From an uncultured Parabacteroides sp. (GTDB lineage: Bacteria; Bacteroidota; Bacteroidia; Bacteroidales; Tannerellaceae), in the NCBI GenBank assembly GCA_937894065.1, contig CALCST010000033.1, positions 1 to 64,000 on the forward strand: a DNA stretch of 64,000 bases. The letters are read 5' to 3'. The position numbers and the translations under genes are program-made. Position 1 is the stretch's first letter, and each line of letters begins with the position of its first letter. This document shows positions 26,864 through 36,210 of the stretch, piece after piece. The notes beneath the pieces were generated by a model. That model ran no database searches and was not told where the DNA came from. It saw only the letters and a program-made list of their open reading frames with translations.

Positions 26864-27772
26864 ATGAAGATATTTAAACACATCCCTATTATTATTTTTT
26901 TTCTTTTGGTTTCACAAAATATTACAGCTGATAGCCAAAGAAAACTTTCCTCTTATCAGAAATATATCAATCAGTATAAAGAACTTGCAATAGAGCAACA
27001 GCACAGATATAAAATTCCTGCCAGTATAACTTTGGCACAAGGTCTTCTTGAATCAGGTGCAGGTAGAAGTAAACTTGCACTAAAATCAAACAATCATTTC
27101 GGAATAAAATGTCATAGCGACTGGAAAGGGAAAAGGGTTTATCATGATGATGACCTAAGAGGAGAATGTTTCAGAAAATATAAAAAAGTAGAAGATTCAT
27201 ACGAAGACCATTCAAAATTCCTTTGCCGTCCGAGATATTCAAGTTTGTTCCGCTTGAATATAACAAACTATAAAGGATGGGCAAAAGGATTACAAAAATG
27301 TGGGTATGCAACAGACCGTTCATATGCAAATAAACTGATAAAGGTAATTGAGGATTACGAATTATATAAATTCGATACTTCAAAGAAAAGCCGAAGAGAA
27401 AAAGAAAAAGAAGCAGAAGCAACACCGATAATCAGAAGAACTGTATATAAAACACACGGACTGCTTTATGTTTATGCTAAAGAAAATGACAATTTTGAAC
27501 GAATAGCACATGATACAGGCTTCAAAGCAAGACATTTGAGAAAATACAATGAAGTGCCAGATGATTTTCCTCTTCAGGAAGGAGACATCATATATCTAGA
27601 GAAAAAGAAGAAAAAAGCCGACAAGCCATATTATGATCATGTGGTTGAAGCAGGAGAATCAATGTACAGCATCTCTCAGAAATATGGAATCCAGGTAAAA
27701 AGTCTGTATAAATTGAACAAAAAAGACTATGATTATGTTCCTAATGATGGAGATGTTTTAAGACTAAGATAA
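26864..27772 (+). CDS. Exported peptidoglycan hydrolase: glucosaminidase (GH73) with LysM domain
   Basis: The enzyme should cut glycan strands of peptidoglycan. A signal peptide ends near residue 24 (NITA). The GH73-like domain spans about 35-165 and includes ITLAQGLLESGAGRSKLA with the catalytic Glu and NNHFGIKCH. A Lys-rich linker leads to a degenerate LysM-like segment and a clear C-terminal LysM (VVEAGESMYSISQKYGIQ). Start MKIFKHIP is chosen over an ATG 15 bases upstream because of signal peptide shape. It diverges from the beta-lactamase gene, a plausible cell-wall context. Confidence 0.88.
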   Translation: MKIFKHIPIIIFFLLVSQNITADSQRKLSSYQKYINQYKELAIEQQHRYKIPASITLAQGLLESGAGRSKLALKSNNHFGIKCHSDWKGKRVYHDDDLRGECFRKYKKVEDSYEDHSKFLCRPRYSSLFRLNITNYKGWAKGLQKCGYATDRSYANKLIKVIEDYELYKFDTSKKSRREKEKEAEATPIIRRTVYKTHGLLYVYAKENDNFERIAHDTGFKARHLRKYNEVPDDFPLQEGDIIYLEKKKKKADKPYYDHVVEAGESMYSISQKYGIQVKSLYKLNKKDYDYVPNDGDVLRLR

Positions 27773-27852
27773 TTTCAAAAATAACGATTTGGTTTTAAAA
27801 TCTTACAGTCTAAATCATTACGACAATTATTGTAAAACTTGAATAATTATAA

Positions 27853-27860
27853 TATCTTTG
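27853..27860 (+). promoter_or_regulatory. Probable -7 box of the purM operon
   Basis: TATCTTTG lies 20 bases after an ATTG (27829-27832) that may be a weak -33 box. The start codon follows 19 bases downstream. Confidence 0.5.
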
Positions 27861-27879
27861 CGGTTCAAATACTATAAAA

Positions 27880-29049
27880 ATGAGCGATCAACGTTATAAT
27901 CTGCGCGGTGTATCCGCATCAAAAGAAGATGTTCATAATGCAATAAAGAACATCGATAAGGGTATTTTCCCAAAAGCATTCTGTAAAATCATCCCTGATA
28001 TTTTGGGTGGTGACCCTGAGTATTGTAATATTATGCATGCTGATGGAGCTGGAACAAAATCTTCATTAGCATATATGTATTGGAAAGAAACAGGAGATCT
28101 TTCTGTATGGAAAGGAATAGCGCAGGATGCTCTGATTATGAACATCGACGATTTACTGTGCGTTGGTGCAGTTGATAATATCCTAGTTTCATCAACTATT
28201 GGACGTAATAAACTGTTAGTTCCTGGAGAGGTTATATCTGCTATTATAAACGGAACTGATGAACTTCTTGCAGAACTCAGAGAGATGGGTGTTGGTGTAT
28301 ACGCTACAGGAGGTGAAACTGCAGACGTTGGCGACCTCGTTCGCACAATTATTGTTGACAGTACAGTGACATGTCGTATGAAACGTGCAGATGTAATCAA
28401 CAATGCAAACATTCGTCCGGGTGATGTAATTGTCGGACTTGCATCTTTTGGACAAGCAACATACGAAAAAGAATATAATGGCGGCATGGGAAGTAACGGA
28501 CTTACCAGCGCTCGCCATGATGTTTTCGCAAAATATCTGGCAGAAAAATATCCAGAAAGTTATGATGCTGCTGTTCCTGAAGATTTGGTTTATTCAGGCA
28601 ATCTTAAATTAACAGACGAAGTAGAAGGTTCTCCTCTTAATGCTGGAAAATTAGTTCTATCTCCAACTCGTACATATGCTCCAGTAGTAAAAAAACTTTT
28701 GGATGCTTTACGTCCAAATATTCATGGAATGGTTCACTGTTCAGGCGGTGCTCAAACTAAAGTTCTTCACTTTGTTGGAGACAACTGCAGAGTAGTAAAA
28801 GACAACCTATTCCCTGTTCCTCCATTGTTCCGTACAATAAAGGAACAAAGTAATACTGACTGGTCAGAAATGTATAAAGTATTCAATATGGGTCATCGTT
28901 TGGAAGTATACCTTTCTGCTGAATATGCTGAAGAAGTAATCGCTATAAGCAAATCTTTCGGTATCGACGCTCAGATTATTGGTCATATTGAAGAAAGTAA
29001 CAAGAAAGAATTGATAATCAAATCAGAATTCGGAGAATTCAAATACTAA
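27880..29049 (+). CDS. purM: Phosphoribosylformylglycinamidine cyclo-ligase (AIR synthase family)
   Basis: The enzyme closes the imidazole ring in purine synthesis, using ATP. Family marks include NLRGVSASKEDV at the start, the ATP-binding HADGAGTKSSLA, DDLLCVGA and YATGGETADVGD. The 389-residue protein is the Bacteroidetes variant, longer than E. coli PurM. It heads an operon with prfA (19-base gap) and pyrF. The purine link rests on family membership because no other pur gene lies nearby. Confidence 0.9.
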   Translation: MSDQRYNLRGVSASKEDVHNAIKNIDKGIFPKAFCKIIPDILGGDPEYCNIMHADGAGTKSSLAYMYWKETGDLSVWKGIAQDALIMNIDDLLCVGAVDNILVSSTIGRNKLLVPGEVISAIINGTDELLAELREMGVGVYATGGETADVGDLVRTIIVDSTVTCRMKRADVINNANIRPGDVIVGLASFGQATYEKEYNGGMGSNGLTSARHDVFAKYLAEKYPESYDAAVPEDLVYSGNLKLTDEVEGSPLNAGKLVLSPTRTYAPVVKKLLDALRPNIHGMVHCSGGAQTKVLHFVGDNCRVVKDNLFPVPPLFRTIKEQSNTDWSEMYKVFNMGHRLEVYLSAEYAEEVIAISKSFGIDAQIIGHIEESNKKELIIKSEFGEFKY

Positions 29050-29068
29050 TATTTCTTTTTATCCAAGA

Positions 29069-30181
29069 ATGGCAGAGAACAATTCATTATTAAACAGACT
29101 TGACGGTTTGGTCTCAAGATTCGAAGAAGTATCAACTTTGATAACAGACCCTTCGGTAATTGCTGATATGAAACGTTTCGTTAAGCTGAATAAAGAATAC
29201 AAGGATTTGGAGAAAATCGTTAAGACCAGAGAAGAGTATGTAAACACTCTCAACGGTATAAACGAAGCCCGTAGCATTTTGGACACTGAGCAAGATCAGG
29301 AAATGAGAGAACTTGCCAGGGAAGAGCTAGAAACATGTAGTGCTAGGATTCCGGAACTGGAAGAAGAAATCAAACTGTTACTTGTGCCTGCTGATCCTGA
29401 AGATGATAAAAATGCCATTGTGGAAATCAGAGGAGGTACAGGAGGTGATGAAGCTGCTATTTTTGCCGGTGATTTATACAGAATGTATGTAAAATATTGC
29501 GAGGCAAAAGGCTGGAAAATTTCTGTATCCAGCTTCAATGAAGGTTCTGCCGGAGGTTATAAAGAAATTATATTCACAGTGAGTGGAGAAAAAGTATACG
29601 GAACTATGAAATATGAATCTGGTGTTCATAGAGTTCAACGTGTACCCGCAACTGAGACACAGGGACGTGTACACACCTCTGCTGCTACAGTTGCAGTTCT
29701 TCCCGAAGCTGATGAGTTTGACGTTGAGATTAATGAAGGTGAAATTAAATGGGATACTTTCCGTTCAGGAGGCGCAGGTGGACAGAACGTAAATAAGGTT
29801 GAATCTGGTGTCCGTTTGCGTTACATATGGAAAAATCCTATAACTGGTGTCAGTGAGGAAATTCTTATTGAATGTACAGAAACCAGAGACCAGCCAAAGA
29901 ACAAAGAAAGAGCTTTGACCCGTCTGCGTTCGTTCATCTATGATAAGGAACATCAGAAATATCTTGATGACATAGCAAGTAAACGCAAGACAATGGTTTC
30001 TACTGGTGACCGTTCAGCTAAAATACGTACATACAATTATCCTCAAGGACGTATCACCGATCATAGAATAAATTACACAATATACAATTTATCGGCATTT
30101 ATGGATGGAGATATACAAGGTTGTATCGACCAACTTATAGTTGCCGAAAACGCAGAAAGATTAAAAGAATCAGAGTTGTAA
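29069..30181 (+). CDS. prfA: Peptide chain release factor 1
   Basis: RF1 recognises UAA and UAG and releases the finished peptide. The 370 residues show the anticodon-like PAT (in RVPATETQGRVHTSA), which distinguishes RF1 from RF2, and the catalytic GGQ in SGGAGGQNVNK. The N-terminal coiled coil has the normal length. The gene lies between purM and pyrF, an order that I know from Bacteroides genomes. Confidence 0.97.
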   Translation: MAENNSLLNRLDGLVSRFEEVSTLITDPSVIADMKRFVKLNKEYKDLEKIVKTREEYVNTLNGINEARSILDTEQDQEMRELAREELETCSARIPELEEEIKLLLVPADPEDDKNAIVEIRGGTGGDEAAIFAGDLYRMYVKYCEAKGWKISVSSFNEGSAGGYKEIIFTVSGEKVYGTMKYESGVHRVQRVPATETQGRVHTSAATVAVLPEADEFDVEINEGEIKWDTFRSGGAGGQNVNKVESGVRLRYIWKNPITGVSEEILIECTETRDQPKNKERALTRLRSFIYDKEHQKYLDDIASKRKTMVSTGDRSAKIRTYNYPQGRITDHRINYTIYNLSAFMDGDIQGCIDQLIVAENAERLKESEL

Positions 30182-30185
30182 AAAT

Positions 30186-30235
30186 TTTGTTGGTTAATTG
30201 GATATTAATATTGTATCATACAATTAACCAACAAA
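30186..30235. repeat. Perfect 15-bp inverted repeat between prfA and pyrF
   Basis: The arm at 30186-30200 (TTTGTTGGTTAATTG) is exactly complementary to 30221-30235 around a 20-base loop. No T tract follows on the plus strand, so it is a poor terminator. It could set the mRNA end or stability between prfA and pyrF. Confidence 0.6.
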
Positions 30236-30264
30236 TACATATCAGCTCAAAAAAATCAAAGCAT

Positions 30265-31095
30265 ATGAACAAGCAACAGTTATTTGAAAATATCAAGAAA
30301 AAGCAGTCTTTTCTTTGTGTAGGTCTTGATACAGACATAAAAAAAATTCCTCAGCACCTTTTAAACGAGGAAGATCCTATATTTGCTTTCAACAAAGCAA
30401 TAATTGATGCTACTGCAGATTTCTGTGTTGCATATAAACCAAACTTGGCTTTTTATGAAAGCATGGGAGTTCAGGGTATGATGTCTTTCGAGAAAACAGT
30501 AAAATATTTAAGAGATAACTATCCTGATCAGTTTATAATTGCTGATGCAAAACGTGGTGATATTGGAAATACATCAGAAATGTATGCACGTTCATTTTTT
30601 GATCACATCAAGGTTGATGCTGTTACTGTTGCCCCTTACATGGGAGAAGACAGCGTAAAACCATTCCTAATATATCCGGAAGCTTGGGTAATTCTATTAG
30701 CCCTTACATCAAATAAAGGCTCACATGATTTCCAACTTACTGAAGATGCAAACGGAGAACGTTTGTTTGAAAAGGTTCTTAAGAAATCTCAGGAATGGGC
30801 TAGTGACGAACAGATGATGTACGTAGTAGGAGCAACACAAGGAAGCATGTTCCTTGATATCCGTAAACATGCTCCAAATCATTTCCTACTTGTTCCTGGT
30901 GTAGGCGCACAAGGAGGAAGCCTTGCTGAAGTAGCTAAATATGGAATGAATGATCAGTGCGGACTACTAGTAAACTCTTCAAGAGCTATAATATATGTAG
31001 ACAAAACTGAGAATTTTGCAGCTGCATCACGCGAAGCAGCTAAACAAGTACAAACAGAAATGGCTGGCTATCTGAAAGAAAGAGGATTAATTTAA
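30265..31095 (+). CDS. pyrF: Orotidine 5'-phosphate decarboxylase (group 2)
   Basis: The enzyme forms UMP from OMP. Motifs include FLCVGLDTDIKKIP, the catalytic IIADAKRGDIGNTS (Asp-Lys-x-x-Asp type) and VGATQG. The 276-residue length and the motif spacing fit the group 2 enzymes. I start it at 30265 (MNKQQLFENI), after the hairpin; the long frame from 30121 overlaps prfA and reads through the inverted repeat. Confidence 0.95.
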   Translation: MNKQQLFENIKKKQSFLCVGLDTDIKKIPQHLLNEEDPIFAFNKAIIDATADFCVAYKPNLAFYESMGVQGMMSFEKTVKYLRDNYPDQFIIADAKRGDIGNTSEMYARSFFDHIKVDAVTVAPYMGEDSVKPFLIYPEAWVILLALTSNKGSHDFQLTEDANGERLFEKVLKKSQEWASDEQMMYVVGATQGSMFLDIRKHAPNHFLLVPGVGAQGGSLAEVAKYGMNDQCGLLVNSSRAIIYVDKTENFAAASREAAKQVQTEMAGYLKERGLI

Positions 31096-31186
31096 CAAAA
31101 TAATTCATTAAAGAATAACACTAGTTTACTCGTATTAATAAAAATATTTTTACAGTAAATCATAGTGTAATAATATTTGAATAGTA

Positions 31187-32227
31187 ATGGAGTTTTCAGC
31201 CCAACAAATTGCAGCCTTCCTGAATGGGACAGTAGAAGGTGATCCAGATGTAAAAGTAAGCAATTTCTCAAAAATAGAAGAAGGTAAAATAGGAACTTTG
31301 ACATTCCTTGCAAATCCTAAATATGAGCATTATATATACAATACTAAAGCTAGTATTGTATTAGTTAATAATGATTTTACCCCTTCAGGCATAGTTCCAG
31401 CAACATTGATAAGAGTGGATAATGCTTATGCATCTTTAGCTATGTTGCTTAATATGGTTGAACAGAGTAAAAAGAAAGAAAACGGTATTGATTCAACTGC
31501 ATTTATTGCTAAATCAGCATCCGTTGACGAAAATGCTTACATTGGTGCTTTTGCATATATTGGTAATAATGCTAAAGTTGGAAAAAACTGTAGAATTTAT
31601 CCATATGCTTATATAGGAGATAATGTTATTATTGGTGACAACACTGTTTTATATCCTCACGTAACTATATATGAAGGTTGCGTTGTGGGATGTAACTGTA
31701 TTCTACATGCTGGTTCTGTTGTCGGTTCGGACGGTTTTGGTTTCGCTCCAGAGGGTGAGACATACAAGAAAATTCCACAATTAGGAAATGTTGTAATTGA
31801 AGATGATGTTGAAATCGGAGCAAATACAACTATAGACCGAGCTGTTATGGATTCAACCATTTTAAGACGCGGAGTTAAGTTAGATAATCTTGTACAGATT
31901 GCGCACAATGTTGAAGTTGGAGAAAATACAGTGATGGCTGCACAAGTTGGTATCGCAGGTTCTGTCAAAATTGGAAAACACTGTATGTTCGGAGGTCAAG
32001 TTGGGCTAGCTGGGCATATAAAGATTGCCGACCATGTGAACTTTGGGGCTCAATCAGGTGTTATCAGTGATATAAAAGAAGCAACGACGGTCTTAGGAGC
32101 TCCAGCAATACCTGCAAAAAACTTCATGCGTTCAAGTGCGATCTTTGGTCGTTTGCCTGAAATGTATAGGACTATAGGACAATTACAACGTGAGATTGAA
32201 GAACTAAAAAAAGAATTAAATAAATAA
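31187..32227 (+). CDS. lpxD: UDP-3-O-acylglucosamine N-acyltransferase
   Basis: LpxD adds the second acyl chain in lipid A synthesis. Residues 1-100 form the uridine-binding domain (LTFLANPKYEHYIYNT). From residue 105 there are hexapeptide repeats of the left-handed beta helix (VGKNCRIYPYAYIGDN), followed by the catalytic-histidine region NLVQIAHNVEVGENT and a C-terminal helix. At 346 residues it is normal length. It is followed by lpxC/fabZ after 9 bases and lpxA, a compact lipid A operon. Confidence 0.96.
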   Translation: MEFSAQQIAAFLNGTVEGDPDVKVSNFSKIEEGKIGTLTFLANPKYEHYIYNTKASIVLVNNDFTPSGIVPATLIRVDNAYASLAMLLNMVEQSKKKENGIDSTAFIAKSASVDENAYIGAFAYIGNNAKVGKNCRIYPYAYIGDNVIIGDNTVLYPHVTIYEGCVVGCNCILHAGSVVGSDGFGFAPEGETYKKIPQLGNVVIEDDVEIGANTTIDRAVMDSTILRRGVKLDNLVQIAHNVEVGENTVMAAQVGIAGSVKIGKHCMFGGQVGLAGHIKIADHVNFGAQSGVISDIKEATTVLGAPAIPAKNFMRSSAIFGRLPEMYRTIGQLQREIEELKKELNK

Positions 32228-32236
32228 AGGCGAATT

Positions 32237-33622
32237 ATGCAGAAACAAAATACGCTTGCTGCAAGTTTTACCTTGCAAGGTAAAGGTTTACATACAGGAT
32301 TAGAAATAACAATTACATTTAATCCTGCTCCAGAAAACCACGGATACAAAATCAAACGTTCGGATTTGGAAGGCGAACCAGTGATTGATGCCATTGCTGA
32401 AAATGTTGTAAACACTCAACGAGGCACTGTTCTATCAAAAGGTAATGTACAAGTAAGTACTATAGAACATGCGATGGCAGCTTTATATGCTATGGGTATA
32501 GATAACTGTCTTATAGAAGTTAATGCTCCTGAATTCCCTATATTGGACGGTAGTTCTAAATTCTATGTTGAAAACATTAAAGCTGTAGGTCTTAAAGAAC
32601 AGAATGCAGCCAAAGATTTCTATATTGTAAAGAATAAAATAGAAGTCAAGGATGAAGAATCTGGTTCTGTCATTACAATTCTTCCTGATGACAAATTCAG
32701 CGTAAACGTTCTTATTTCCTATGACTCTCCTGTATTGTCAAACCAATTTGCTACTTTAGATAACATATCTGATTTTGCGGAAGAAATAGCTTCATCAAGA
32801 ACATTTGTTTTCGTACGTGAAATTGAAATGTTATTGCAGAACAATCTTATCAAGGGTGGAGACTTGGATAATGCTATTGTCATTTACGACCAAAAGACAT
32901 CTCAGGAATCTCTTGATAAACTTGCTGACATGATGTGCCAGCCTCATAAGAATGTTCAAGAACTTGGATATATAAATAATAAACCTCTTGTTTTTGAAAA
33001 TGAACCGGCACGTCACAAATTGCTTGATATAATAGGAGACTTAGCACTTACTGGAAAAGCTATCAAAGGACGTGTAATTGCAATGCATCCAGGTCATGGT
33101 ATCAACAATAAAATGGCTCGTCTTATCAGAAAAGACATTAAACTTAATGATGTTCAGGCTCCGGTATATAATCCTAATGCAACTCCTATTATGGATATAA
33201 ACCGTATCCGTGAACTTTTGCCTCACAGATATCCGTTCTTGCTAGTTGATAAGATTATAGAAATTGGAGAGAACCATATAGTTGGTGTAAAGAATATAAC
33301 AAACGACGAACCATTCTTCCAAGGACATTTCCCACAAGAGCCAGTGATGCCTGGTGTACTTCAGGTTGAAGCAATGGCACAAACTGGAGGTCTGCTTGTA
33401 TTGAATTCTGTTGACGAACCAGAACGTTATTCTACATATTTCATGAAGATTGACGGTGTTAAATTCAGACAGAAAGTCGTTCCTGGTGATACTCTTATCC
33501 TTCGACTAGAATTGTTAGCTCCTATCAGACGAGGAATTTCCACAATGAAAGGTTATGTCTTCGTAGGAGACAAACTTGTCAGTGAAGCTGAATTCATGGC
33601 ACAAATTATCAAGAATAAATAA
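32237..33622 (+). CDS. lpxC/fabZ: Bifunctional LpxC deacetylase / FabZ dehydratase
   Basis: The 461-residue protein joins two activities. Residues 1-305 are LpxC, the zinc deacetylase that commits UDP-acyl-GlcNAc to lipid A: TLQGKGLHTG, zinc-binding STIEHAMAAL and HKLLDIIGDLAL. Residues 315-461 are FabZ, the hydroxyacyl-ACP dehydratase: HRYPFLLVDKI with the catalytic His, and GHFPQEPVMPG. The fusion is typical of the Bacteroidetes group and balances hydroxyacyl supply between lipid A and fatty acids. Confidence 0.97.
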   Translation: MQKQNTLAASFTLQGKGLHTGLEITITFNPAPENHGYKIKRSDLEGEPVIDAIAENVVNTQRGTVLSKGNVQVSTIEHAMAALYAMGIDNCLIEVNAPEFPILDGSSKFYVENIKAVGLKEQNAAKDFYIVKNKIEVKDEESGSVITILPDDKFSVNVLISYDSPVLSNQFATLDNISDFAEEIASSRTFVFVREIEMLLQNNLIKGGDLDNAIVIYDQKTSQESLDKLADMMCQPHKNVQELGYINNKPLVFENEPARHKLLDIIGDLALTGKAIKGRVIAMHPGHGINNKMARLIRKDIKLNDVQAPVYNPNATPIMDINRIRELLPHRYPFLLVDKIIEIGENHIVGVKNITNDEPFFQGHFPQEPVMPGVLQVEAMAQTGGLLVLNSVDEPERYSTYFMKIDGVKFRQKVVPGDTLILRLELLAPIRRGISTMKGYVFVGDKLVSEAEFMAQIIKNK

Positions 33623-33640
33623 CTAAATTAGAATATAAAT

Positions 33641-34429
33641 ATGAGTCATTCTCCATTAGCTGTTATACATCCGGAAGCAAAAATCGGAGAAAATGTAACA
33701 ATTGATCCGTTTGCAGTGATTGAAAAAGATGTTGTTATTGGTGACAATTGTCATATATTCTCTCATGCAGTAATTTTAGACGGAGCTCGTATCGGAAATA
33801 ATTGTAAAATTTTCCCAGGAGCTGTAGTTGCTGGTATTCCACAGGATTTAAAATTCAAAGGTGAAGTAACCACTGCTGTTATCGGAGATAATACAACATT
33901 ACGTGAATGTGTTACTGTAAACCGAGGTACAGCTTCTAAAGGAACAACTATAGTTGGAAAGAATTGTCTTATAATGGCTTATTCTCATATTGCCCATGAT
34001 TGTGTATTGAAAGATAACATAATAATTGGCAATGCATCCCAAATTGCTGGAGAAGTTGAAATAGATGATTTTGCCATAGTAAGTGGAGGTTCATTGGTTC
34101 ATCAATTCTCAAGGATTTCCAAACATGTTATGATTCAGGGAGGTTCAAGAATAGGGAAAGATATACCTCCATACACTTTGATTGGTCGTGATCCTATTGT
34201 TTATTGTGGAATCAATATTGTAGGTCTGAGACGAAGAGGATTTACAAACCAGCAGGTATATCTGATTCAGGATATATACAGAACACTCTATACAAGAGGT
34301 CTTAATAATTCAGATGCTTTAAAAGCAATTGAAACTGAATATGAACCAAGTGAAGAAAGAGATTTGATTCTTAATTTCATTAAATCTTCCAAAAGAGGTA
34401 TCGTAAGAGGTTCTATTGACGAATTATAA
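33641..34429 (+). CDS. lpxA: UDP-N-acetylglucosamine acyltransferase
   Basis: LpxA performs the first lipid A acylation. The 262 residues are a hexapeptide-repeat beta helix with the signature SHIAHDCVLKDN containing the catalytic His and a C-terminal helical domain (GLRRRGFTNQQVYLIQD). It is the last gene of the lipid A set, 18 bases after lpxC/fabZ, and is followed by a strong terminator. Confidence 0.96.
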   Translation: MSHSPLAVIHPEAKIGENVTIDPFAVIEKDVVIGDNCHIFSHAVILDGARIGNNCKIFPGAVVAGIPQDLKFKGEVTTAVIGDNTTLRECVTVNRGTASKGTTIVGKNCLIMAYSHIAHDCVLKDNIIIGNASQIAGEVEIDDFAIVSGGSLVHQFSRISKHVMIQGGSRIGKDIPPYTLIGRDPIVYCGINIVGLRRRGFTNQQVYLIQDIYRTLYTRGLNNSDALKAIETEYEPSEERDLILNFIKSSKRGIVRGSIDEL

Positions 34430-34447
34430 CCATAATTATTTTCTTAT

Positions 34448-34501
34448 AAGAGACGCTTTGATACAGGTAAAATCTACACATCAAAGCGTCTCTTTTTTTT
34501 A
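34448..34501 (+). terminator. Terminator of the lipid A operon
   Basis: AGAGACGCTTTGAT (34449-34462) pairs with ATCAAAGCGTCTCT (34480-34493), followed by eight T residues. Confidence 0.95.
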
Positions 34502-34589
34502 TAATATAAACTATATTACAGCCAGACGAAAAAGAAACATTCACCCCTCACCTTTTAACTCCACATTCGTATAAATAAATTATTTTTAC

Positions 34590-34597
34590 TATTTTTG
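34590..34597 (+). promoter_or_regulatory. Probable -7 box before the PF07929-like gene
   Basis: TATTTTTG lies 22 bases before the start codon. A TTCG at 34566-34569, 20 bases upstream, is a weak -33 candidate like the one upstream of glnS. Confidence 0.45.
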
Positions 34598-34619
34598 GAG
34601 CATCAAAAAAACATTAATT

Positions 34620-35189
34620 ATGGTATATAGATTCTTACTTTTATCAGACGAAGTTGAAGACTTCAAAAGAGAAATCCAAATAGATTCTGAAGCAACATTC
34701 CTGGATTTGCACAATGCAATCCTAGATTCAGTAGGTTATACAAAAGACCAGATGACATCATTCTTCATTTGTGAAGATGACTGGAGTAAAACTACAGAAA
34801 TCACACTAATGGAAATGGATACTTCTTCTGATGTAGATAATTATACAATGGAAGATACTCACCTTGATGAACTTCTCCAAGATGAACATCAAAAGCTATT
34901 GTACGTTTTTGATTATATGACAGAACGTGCATTCTTTATGGAGCTGCGTGAAATCATAACAAATAAAGATTTGGACAAAGCTGTATGTACAAAATCTAAA
35001 GGTGTTCCTCCTGTGCAGTTAATGTCTTTCGATGATTTCGACACAAAACTTGCAGCTTCATCTTCTACAGATTTGGGAGAAGATTTCTATGGCGACTCTG
35101 AATATGATATCGACGAACTTGACAAAGATGGTTTTGAAGGATTTGGAGACAGCGCCATGAGTAATCCATATGATGACGACCGTTATTAA
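34620..35189 (+). CDS. Plasmid pRiA4b ORF-3-like protein (PF07929 family)
   Basis: The 189-residue protein starts with an ubiquitin-like beta-grasp region: YRFLLLSDEVEDFKREIQID, then ATFLDLHNAI and SFFICEDDW. This pattern defines the pRiA4b ORF-3 family. The C-terminal 40 residues are highly acidic (DEL, DDD runs). The family's function is unknown. Its TAA stop overlaps the miaA start codon (TAATG), so the two are probably translationally coupled, which may hint at a tRNA-modification-related role. Confidence 0.8.
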   Translation: MVYRFLLLSDEVEDFKREIQIDSEATFLDLHNAILDSVGYTKDQMTSFFICEDDWSKTTEITLMEMDTSSDVDNYTMEDTHLDELLQDEHQKLLYVFDYMTERAFFMELREIITNKDLDKAVCTKSKGVPPVQLMSFDDFDTKLAASSSTDLGEDFYGDSEYDIDELDKDGFEGFGDSAMSNPYDDDRY

Positions 35190-36094
35190 TGGATAAATAT
35201 CTGATAATAATCTTAGGTCCTACTGGCGTAGGAAAAACAGAGTTGAGCCTTCGTATAGCAGAAAAACTTGGTTCTCCGATTATTTCTGCCGACTCCAGAC
35301 AGTTGTACAAGGACATTCCTATTGGAACTGCTGCACCAACGGCTGAACAGATGAAGCGTGTAAAACACTATATGGTTGGAACATTGGATTTGAATGATTA
35401 CTATAGTGCCAGCCAATTCGAAGAAGATGTAATAAGTCTATTAGGTGATTTGCACAAAACTATTCCAGCAGTTGTTATGACCGGAGGTTCCATGATGTAT
35501 ATCGACGCCGTAACAAAGGGCATCGATGATATCCCAACGGTAAGAGCAGACATACGCCAGAAGGTATGGAAAGATTATGAGGAAAAAGGCCTTGCTCCTA
35601 TTCTTGAGGAATTGAAACGCTGTGACCCCATCCATTACGAAGAAGTGGACAGGAACAATTACAAAAGAGTGGTTCATGCCGTTGAAATTTGCAGGCAAAC
35701 AGGAATGCCTTATTCTTCATTCAGAACCAAAAGCCGCAAAGAAAGAGATTTCAAAATAATCCAGATTGGTCTGAAACGTGATAGAGAAGAATTATGCGAT
35801 AGAATTAATCTTAGAGTTGATTCTATGATGGAAGAAGGTTTACTTGAAGAGGCAAAGAAAGTATATCCTTTGAAACATCTGAATTCTCTAAATACGGTCG
35901 GATTTAAAGAATTGTTCAAATATTTTGATGGCGAATGGACTTTGGATTTTGCTATTGAAAAAATAAAACGCAATAGCAGGGTTTACGCCAGAAAACAAAT
36001 GACATGGTTCAAACGCGATAATGAAATCAAATGGTTCAATCCGGACGATGAACCTGAAATTATGGAATATATTGAACAATGCATCAATAAGTAA
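35189..36094 (+). CDS. miaA: tRNA dimethylallyltransferase
   Basis: MiaA adds an isopentenyl group to A37 of tRNAs that read U-starting codons. The P-loop GPTGVGKTELS (residues 9-19), the ISADSRQLYKDIPIGTA motif and the MTGGSMMYIDAV region are all clear. The 301-residue length is typical. The gene starts on the last base of the preceding stop codon and is followed by a bidirectional terminator. Confidence 0.96.
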   Translation: MDKYLIIILGPTGVGKTELSLRIAEKLGSPIISADSRQLYKDIPIGTAAPTAEQMKRVKHYMVGTLDLNDYYSASQFEEDVISLLGDLHKTIPAVVMTGGSMMYIDAVTKGIDDIPTVRADIRQKVWKDYEEKGLAPILEELKRCDPIHYEEVDRNNYKRVVHAVEICRQTGMPYSSFRTKSRKERDFKIIQIGLKRDREELCDRINLRVDSMMEEGLLEEAKKVYPLKHLNSLNTVGFKELFKYFDGEWTLDFAIEKIKRNSRVYARKQMTWFKRDNEIKWFNPDDEPEIMEYIEQCINK

Positions 36095-36145
36095 TTGATA
36101 TTCCACTACAATTTGGGGACAAATTATAAGAAAGCTATAATTCAT

Positions 36146-36190
36146 AAAAAAGGTCGTTATGTATCATAGAAAACATAACGACCTTTTTTT
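36146..36190. terminator. Bidirectional terminator between miaA and menA
   Basis: AAGGTCGTTATGT (36150-36162) pairs with ACATAACGACCTT (36173-36185), flanked by A and T tracts, between the convergent genes. Confidence 0.93.
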
Positions 36191-36210
36191 AAAAACATAG
36201 TTACGAAATT

